From positions 1-9,503 of the forward strand of contig JACMJI010000268.1 of assembly GCA_014380705.1 (NCBI GenBank): 9,503 nucleotides of DNA, in the 5' to 3' direction. This document shows positions 6,165-9,503 of the stretch, one piece after another (within the stretch, counting starts at the first letter, position 1; each line of letters starts with the position of its first letter). The position numbers and the translations under genes were made by a program. This DNA comes from Gorillibacterium sp. GTDB lineage: Bacteria; Bacillota; Bacilli; Paenibacillales; NBRC-103111. Below the pieces are notes generated by a model. The model made no database searches. It saw only the letters and a list, made by a program, of their open reading frames with translations, and had not been told where the DNA came from.

Positions 6165-6779
6165 TTACTTCGTTTCATCTTTCTTCTTGCCCATAACAAT
6201 TTTAAAAATAAAGTACAGACTTAACAATCCAATCGCTCCGACAATGAAAGGTACGGTATATTGATGCGAAAGCTCCCCAATATCACTCCAGCTTTTGTTA
6301 AGATTAGCAAGTCTCTCACCAAGCCATATAAACAGGATGGACCAGGGAATAATAGCAAGTGTTGTCAGAAGTGTAAAACGCCAAAGATTCATCCGAGCCA
6401 TACCAGCAGGAATAGAGATGGCATGGCGGAGTACCGGAATGAAGCGAGCCGTGAATATGACTCCTGTACCATATTTATTAAACCAATTCTCCGCACTATC
6501 AATATGTTTACTTTTTAGATGGATGTATCTTCCATACTTCTCCACAAAGGGTCTTCCACCATAACGACCGATCCAATAAACGAAGATCTGAGCGATAACA
6601 CCGCCAATTGTGCCGAAGATAACAGCCTCCATAAAGTTAATCTCGCCACGCTGTACCAAAAAACCAGCATAAGCCAGTACAATTTCACTAGGGATAATTT
6701 CGATCATTAGGCCGAGCATGATGCCCCAGTAACCGAGCCCTGTTAGAAATTCTAGAATCTGCTCCACGAAGTGACCCAT
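6165..6779 (-). CDS. DedA family membrane protein
   Basis: A 204-residue inner-membrane protein of the DedA (SNARE-associated/VTT domain) family. Bacterial members support membrane homeostasis, and some are reported lipid (undecaprenyl phosphate or phospholipid) translocases; which applies here is unknown. Seen: the Glu-Ile-Ile-Pro-Ser-Glu motif at 27-32 in the first re-entrant segment, GTIGGVIAQ at 56-64, YWIGRYGGR at 68-76, and FTARFIPVLRHAISIPAG at 109-126, the second signature, with its conserved Arg112 and Arg118. Hydrophobic segments lie near 15-45, 52-72, 106-127, 134-156 and 174-196; the C-terminus is basic (GKKKDETK). Start ATG 6777-6779 is preceded by a double TAGG-type ribosome site. 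It is the first gene of the putative minus-strand unit. Confidence 0.93.
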   Translation of the reverse strand: MGHFVEQILEFLTGLGYWGIMLGLMIEIIPSEIVLAYAGFLVQRGEINFMEAVIFGTIGGVIAQIFVYWIGRYGGRPFVEKYGRYIHLKSKHIDSAENWFNKYGTGVIFTARFIPVLRHAISIPAGMARMNLWRFTLLTTLAIIPWSILFIWLGERLANLNKSWSDIGELSHQYTVPFIVGAIGLLSLYFIFKIVMGKKKDETK

Positions 6780-6821
6780 TTCCTACCTACCCTTCACTAT
6801 CATTCATATTTTTTCAAATCT

Positions 6822-6851
6822 ATTCTATCATAAACGAACCAATACTTTGAA
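6822..6851 (-). promoter_or_regulatory. candidate promoter for the DedA-thioredoxin unit
   Basis: On the minus strand, TTCAAA (6846-6851) and TAGAAT (6822-6827) are 18 bases apart. The -10 is preceded by TGA, an extended -10 element. The -35 is weak (four matches). It is about 43 bases before the start codon. Much of 6780-6873 is AT-rich, so chance matches are possible. Confidence 0.4.
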
Positions 6852-6873
6852 ATCCAAAAAGATTAAAAAGAAT

Positions 6874-6906
6874 AAAAGGCCCAACCTTCTAAAGACAGGG
6901 CGGGCC
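6874..6906 (-). terminator. terminator after the aldolase-like gene
   Basis: GGCCC and GGGCC arms (6902-6906 and 6878-6882, read on the minus strand) close a hairpin and are followed on that strand by TTTTATTC. It lies nine bases past the stop codon of the gene at 6915. The stem is short but GC-rich. Confidence 0.65.
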
Positions 6907-6914
6907 ACAAATGA

Positions 6915-7874
6915 CTAGCCGTCCGTCCTCGGCGCGACGATCGACTCGGGATTCGTCAATGTATCATAAAAGTCCAAATAGTGATCTTTGCGCTCACTTG
7001 CACGGATCGCCATGGCAACACGTGGATGCTCATCGAACACACCGGAGATCATGTAGGGCACAATATACCCCCATTCCCATTTCTCCCGTATTTTGAGCAT
7101 ATGTTTTTGAATAACTTCCAGAAGGGGTCTTACTTCATAGTTCGTATTCTTCAAATGGCTGATTAGCAACTCCGTATTGCAATTTCCGGCGGCCCTCCCC
7201 ATCCCATAAACCGAAGCATCCAAGAAGCTTACGCCGTGCTGCAAGCCCGATAATGTATTTGCAAAGGCCAGCTGCATATTGTTATGCGCATGAATACCCA
7301 ACTGTTTATTCGGTACAAGCTGCCGGAACTTATTCACCAAATGACTGATATCCACCGGATCCATGCTGCCGTAAGAGTCAACTACGTAGACGAGGTCTAC
7401 CGAGCTTCGGGCAATATCCGCTAACGCTTCCTCCAGATCATGTTCCAGCACATGGGACAAGGCCATGATGTTTAGAGAGGTTTCATAGCCCATTGCATGA
7501 AACTTTTCAACCAGTTCAAGACCTTTATTCACATCCTTGATATAGCAAGCGACACGAATGAGGTCAAGCATGGACTCTTCCCGGGGTAGGATGTCATTCT
7601 CATCCACTCGACCAATATCAACAAGTGCAGAGAGCTTGGTTCTAGCCTTCATCGGAAGGACTTCTTTCAAGAACTTCTCGTCCAGAAAGCGCCAAGGACC
7701 GGCATTTCCCCCCTGAAGCAGCTTTGGCGAATTTTTATAGCCAATCTCCATATATTCGACCCCGGAATTGCTCAAACCATTATACAAATCCCTTACAAAA
7801 TCAACGCTGAAATCCCAATTATTTACCAGTCCGCCATCGCGGATCGTACAGTCGAGAATTTTTGCGTGTATCAT
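6915..7874 (-). CDS. DRE-TIM metallolyase (HMG-CoA lyase/4-hydroxy-2-oxovalerate aldolase-like)
   Basis: A 319-residue TIM-barrel enzyme of the pyruvate carboxylase/HMG-CoA lyase-like superfamily, usually annotated 'aldolase catalytic domain-containing protein'. The signature DCTIRDGG is at 8-15: Asp8 is a metal ligand and Arg12-Asp13 the catalytic pair of DRE-TIM enzymes. The second metal site is His195 and His197 in IHAHNN (194-199), and a glycine-rich GMGRAAGNCNTELL follows at 224-237. These enzymes cleave or form C-C bonds next to a pyruvate or acyl unit; the substrate is unknown. No acetaldehyde dehydrogenase partner is adjacent, unlike catabolic aldolase operons. An in-frame ATG at 7905-7907 would give 330 residues, but it overlaps the promoter -10 box. 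The ATG at 7872-7874 has GGAAGGGG (7884-7891) upstream and is chosen. It appears monocistronic, with its own promoter and terminator. Confidence 0.87.
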   Translation of the reverse strand: MIHAKILDCTIRDGGLVNNWDFSVDFVRDLYNGLSNSGVEYMEIGYKNSPKLLQGGNAGPWRFLDEKFLKEVLPMKARTKLSALVDIGRVDENDILPREESMLDLIRVACYIKDVNKGLELVEKFHAMGYETSLNIMALSHVLEHDLEEALADIARSSVDLVYVVDSYGSMDPVDISHLVNKFRQLVPNKQLGIHAHNNMQLAFANTLSGLQHGVSFLDASVYGMGRAAGNCNTELLISHLKNTNYEVRPLLEVIQKHMLKIREKWEWGYIVPYMISGVFDEHPRVAMAIRASERKDHYLDFYDTLTNPESIVAPRTDG

Positions 7875-7906
7875 GGAACGATTCCCCTTCCAAACGGTTT
7901 TTCGCA

Positions 7907-7935
7907 TTTATATCATGAAGCCATCTTGATGTCAA
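7907..7935 (-). promoter_or_regulatory. strong sigma-A promoter for the aldolase-like gene
   Basis: On the minus strand, a perfect TTGACA (7930-7935) is 17 bases from TATAAA (7907-7912), which is preceded by TGA (extended -10). Transcription should start near 7900, leaving a leader of about 26 bases. A second TTGACA (7941-7946) lies just upstream as a direct repeat of the first. Confidence 0.8.
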
Positions 7936-8041
7936 TAAAATGTCAACGCTAGGAAGTTTCAGTAGCCTATGAGGAGCTACCCGCATACATATAAAGAGCA
8001 ATAATGGCTACCTTTAACTAACCAGGAAGGACTGTGTTCTC

Positions 8042-8353
8042 ATGAAAGTAGATAATGGTAAACATGATAACCCGCTTCCATCCGTAAGGCAAGTGCGCCG
8101 TGCTTGTGGAAGAGAGTTATATCGCACAGCAAAACGACTTGGTAAACGGATCACTCCTGAGAAAATGGAGCAAGCGGTGACGTGTTATTTCAAAAAGGTG
8201 GTACTCCATTTACCTTACATTGTGAAAAATGCAGGAAACAAGAAGCTGCTTGCCGATTGGTTCGATGAACAAATGGCGATTGAGGTTGCCGAAATGTGGG
8301 AAGTAGAGCCGAAAGCGGTTGCGGTTGCGTTTCGTCAAGCGCTCGGTGGATAA
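8042..8353 (+). CDS. small hypothetical protein, 103 residues
   Basis: Not recognised. The product is a soluble, mostly helical protein with a basic N-terminal half (RQVRRACGRELYRTAKRLGKR at about 16-36) and no membrane segment or signal peptide. The middle has CYFKKVVLHLPYIV (48-61), and the C-terminal part has ADWFDEQMAIEVAEMWEVEPKAVAVAFRQAL (71-101), which could be a helix-turn-helix-like or cap-like helical pair; that is inference only. Start ATG 8042 has AGGAAGG at 8024-8030, 11 bases upstream. It is divergent from the aldolase-like gene and probably has its own promoter between 7940 and 8020, but I see only a TATAAA at 7990-7995 with no good -35 and a GTAGC/GCTAC inverted repeat at 7962-7980. 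The third 94-bp repeat starts 13 bases after its stop. Coding by start, ribosome site and composition. Confidence 0.75.
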   Translation: MKVDNGKHDNPLPSVRQVRRACGRELYRTAKRLGKRITPEKMEQAVTCYFKKVVLHLPYIVKNAGNKKLLADWFDEQMAIEVAEMWEVEPKAVAVAFRQALGG

Positions 8354-8366
8354 ACAGAACCAATCA

Positions 8367-8460
8367 ACAAGGATAAACGCCTATTTGGCACCCTTTGGCG
8401 CTGTGCGTTTACCGATGCGGAATCAGAAAGAACAAATCAAATATTTATACTTTTTGATAG
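8367..8460 (+). repeat. 94-bp structured repeat, copy 3 (diverged)
   Basis: Same length and layout as the tandem copies at 3990-4177. The sequence is identical in the first 18 bases and in the central GCGTTTACCGATGCGGAATC, but diverged in both hairpins. The outer stem of hairpin 1 is unchanged (8375-8380 with 8405-8410). Its inner stem keeps six of seven pairs using G-U. Hairpin 2 pairs ATCAGAAAG (8422-8430) with CTTTTTGAT (8450-8458). Relative to copies 1 and 2, one pair has changed from U-A to A-U on both sides, and one G-C pair has become G-U. It lies between the stop of the 103-residue gene and a terminator. Confidence 0.85.
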
Positions 8461-8464
8461 AGGA

Positions 8465-8512
8465 AAAAAGCAGCATCGAAATCCGCGTTTGCGCCTTTCG
8501 ATGCTGTTTTTT
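8465..8512. terminator. bidirectional terminator between the 103-residue gene and map
   Basis: The arms 8465-8481 and 8496-8512 pair over 17 positions with one G-U pair. The inner CGC/GCG (8484-8486 with 8491-8493) closes the top. The plus-strand stem ends in a T tract (8507-8512), and the A-rich left arm gives a T tract on the minus strand, so it serves both convergent genes. Confidence 0.9.
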
Positions 8513-8521
8513 GCTTTTGTT

Positions 8522-9268
8522 TTATTGGGCTGTCAGGATAAGCGGTCCATCCTTCGTGATGGCAATGGTGTGTTCATATTGCGCAGACAAGCTTCCATCA
8601 ACAGTCCGGGCGGTCCAGCCATCCTCTTCCACAAATGCCTCCCAATGACCCGCGTTCAGCATGGGTTCAATCGTAATAACCATCCCCTCCTTCAGCCGCA
8701 GCCCTCGTCCAGCAATCCCGTAATGGGGCACCTCCGGTTCTTCGTGAATAATTGAACCGATACCGTGGCCAATAAACTGACGAACAACGGAATACCCTTT
8801 CGCCTCAGCGAAGGTTTGGATGGCATGACCGATATCCCCAATCCGGTTACCAGGAACGGCTGCCTCGATTCCCTTGTAAAGAGAAGCCTTTGTCGTTTCA
8901 AGCAGATCTGCTGCTTCAGCGGTAATCTCACCTACACCATACGACCATGCTGAATCAGCCAGCCAGCCGTTCAGATTGACAACCATGTCGATCGTCACGA
9001 TATCCCCATTCTTTAGAGGTACACGCTTTGGAAAACCGTGGCAGATCACATCGTTAACAGAGGCGCAGGTAGCATATTGATATCCATGATAGCCTTTTTG
9101 CTCAGGGGTTGCTCCCCTGCTCTTTATTATTTCTTCTACCCATTCATTAAGCTCCCATGTGGTAACACCAGGTGCAATTCTTTTGGCAATCTCCTTATGG
9201 CAATCAGCCAGGATCATACCGGCTTGGCGCATTTTGAAAATTTCATCAGATGATTTCAATAGAATCAA
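8522..9268 (-). CDS. map: type I methionine aminopeptidase
   Basis: Removes the N-terminal methionine from new proteins in the cytosol with two divalent metals. All five metal ligands are present: Asp94 (TIDMV), Asp105 (LADSAW), His168 (FIGHGIG), Glu201 (TIEPML) and Glu232 (YEHTIAI). His77 (VICHGFP) and His175 (IIHEEP), which contact substrate, are also kept. The longer open frame to 9322 starts at a TTG without ribosome site. The TTG at 9266-9268 has AAGGAAGGA (9275-9283) six bases upstream and gives the N-terminus MILLKSSDEIFKMRQAG and 248 residues, the length of Bacillus MetAPs, so it is preferred. There are no ribosomal protein or secY/adk neighbours, so this is probably a second, stand-alone copy rather than the essential one of the spc operon (inference). 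The divergent neighbour is the NAD(P)HX repair gene. Confidence 0.93.
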   Translation of the reverse strand: MILLKSSDEIFKMRQAGMILADCHKEIAKRIAPGVTTWELNEWVEEIIKSRGATPEQKGYHGYQYATCASVNDVICHGFPKRVPLKNGDIVTIDMVVNLNGWLADSAWSYGVGEITAEAADLLETTKASLYKGIEAAVPGNRIGDIGHAIQTFAEAKGYSVVRQFIGHGIGSIIHEEPEVPHYGIAGRGLRLKEGMVITIEPMLNAGHWEAFVEEDGWTARTVDGSLSAQYEHTIAITKDGPLILTAQ

Positions 9269-9310
9269 TGTGGATCCTTCCTTTCGAATCTCCGCTTCTG
9301 TGCTAAAAAT

Positions 9311-9338
9311 AGTATATGCCAATGAGTCTGCATGGTAA
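9311..9338 (-). promoter_or_regulatory. candidate promoter for map
   Basis: On the minus strand, TTACCA (9333-9338) and TATACT (9311-9316) are 16 bases apart, four and five consensus matches. Transcription would start near 9304, which lies inside the longer possible reading frame and supports the TTG start at 9268. Confidence 0.45.
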
Positions 9339-9349
9339 CATTCGTGTTA
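9336..9349. promoter_or_regulatory. inverted repeat between divergent map and NAD(P)HX repair genes
   Basis: TAACA (9336-9340) and TGTTA (9345-9349) flank TTCG. The repeat overlaps the -35 of the candidate map promoter, and a GTTAAC palindrome (9346-9351) adjoins it. It could be an operator for the divergent pair, but the arms are short. Confidence 0.3.
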
Positions 9350-9449
9350 ACGTTGCTTTTTCGCTATACTGATTCTATCCATAATTGAAACTGAAAAGCA
9401 AGCGAGCTTGGGTAAAGCCAGCGCTACAACTAGAAGAGGGGGAATTCCC

Positions 9450-9503
9450 TTGTATTTGACGACATCGGAAGAAATGCGCAAAATTGATATTTACGCAATG
9501 GAG
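9450..9503 (+). CDS. NAD(P)H-hydrate epimerase/dehydratase, N-terminal fragment (cut by window end)
   Basis: Only the first 18 codons are present, reading MYLTTSEEMRKIDIYAME. The pattern Thr-x-x-Glu-Met-Arg-x-x-Asp-x-x-Ala is the usual beginning of YjeF-N (NAD(P)HX epimerase) domains, often fused in bacteria to an ADP-dependent NAD(P)HX dehydratase. These enzymes repair hydrated NADH and NADPH. The start is TTG at 9450 with AGGGGG (9437-9442) seven bases upstream. The call rests on a short stretch, so a downstream sequence is needed to see which domains follow. It is divergent from map, with 181 bases between starts. Confidence 0.65.
   Translation, partial: MYLTTSEEMRKIDIYAME

Noticed and set aside
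7875..7907. N-terminal extension MRKTVWKGNRS of the aldolase-like protein
   Set aside because: Its ATG overlaps the promoter -10 box and has no ribosome site, and the family motif starts right after the downstream ATG.
8411..8480. CGATGC in repeat copy 3 complementary to GCATCG in the following terminator, as an antiterminator
   Set aside because: The terminator after copies 1 and 2 lacks the complementary sequence although the repeat has the same CGATGC, so the match is probably chance.

Overview
The window looks like chromosomal DNA of a spore-former-type Bacillota, most likely Paenibacillus. This rests on purine-rich Shine-Dalgarno sites before nearly every gene, TTG and GTG starts, sigma-A type promoters, moderate GC, and proteins resembling Bacillus/Paenibacillus families (YqgX-type metallo-hydrolase, DUF1294, DedA, a 248-residue type I methionine aminopeptidase). 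Species assignment is an inference from reading, not from a search. No rRNA, tRNA, CRISPR array or intact insertion sequence was seen.

Layout. Bases 1-245 carry no gene but hold an almost continuous imperfect palindrome of about 171 bp (23-193), just ahead of a dihydrodipicolinate synthase/N-acetylneuraminate lyase family gene (246-1127, +). A small DUF1294 membrane protein (1155-1433, -) converges on it. An aldo/keto reductase (1622-2563, +) has its own promoter and terminator. An MFS transporter (2772-3986, +) follows, and its 3' end carries two tandem 94-bp repeats and then a bidirectional terminator.

From 4320 to 6779 four minus-strand genes may form one transcription unit, in transcribed order: DedA membrane protein, single-cysteine thioredoxin-fold protein, glyoxalase II-like metallo-beta-lactamase-fold hydrolase, and an unidentified 128-residue protein. 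Next comes a DRE-TIM metallolyase/aldolase-like gene (6915-7874, -) with a near-consensus promoter, divergent from an unidentified 103-residue protein gene (8042-8353, +). A third 94-bp repeat and a second bidirectional terminator lie between that gene and a type I methionine aminopeptidase (8522-9268, -). The window ends in the first 18 codons of what looks like an NAD(P)H-hydrate epimerase/dehydratase (from 9450, +).

The genes are mostly independent housekeeping or accessory metabolism units and do not form an obvious pathway. The most unusual content is non-coding. First, a 94-bp element is present in two tandem copies, one diverged copy and one deleted remnant. It can fold into two hairpins, shows one paired (compensatory) substitution and several G-U-preserving changes, and in its full copies sits between a stop codon and a terminator. 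Second, the long palindrome precedes the first gene. Both could be structured RNAs, 3'/5'-UTR elements or MITE/REP-like mobile repeats.
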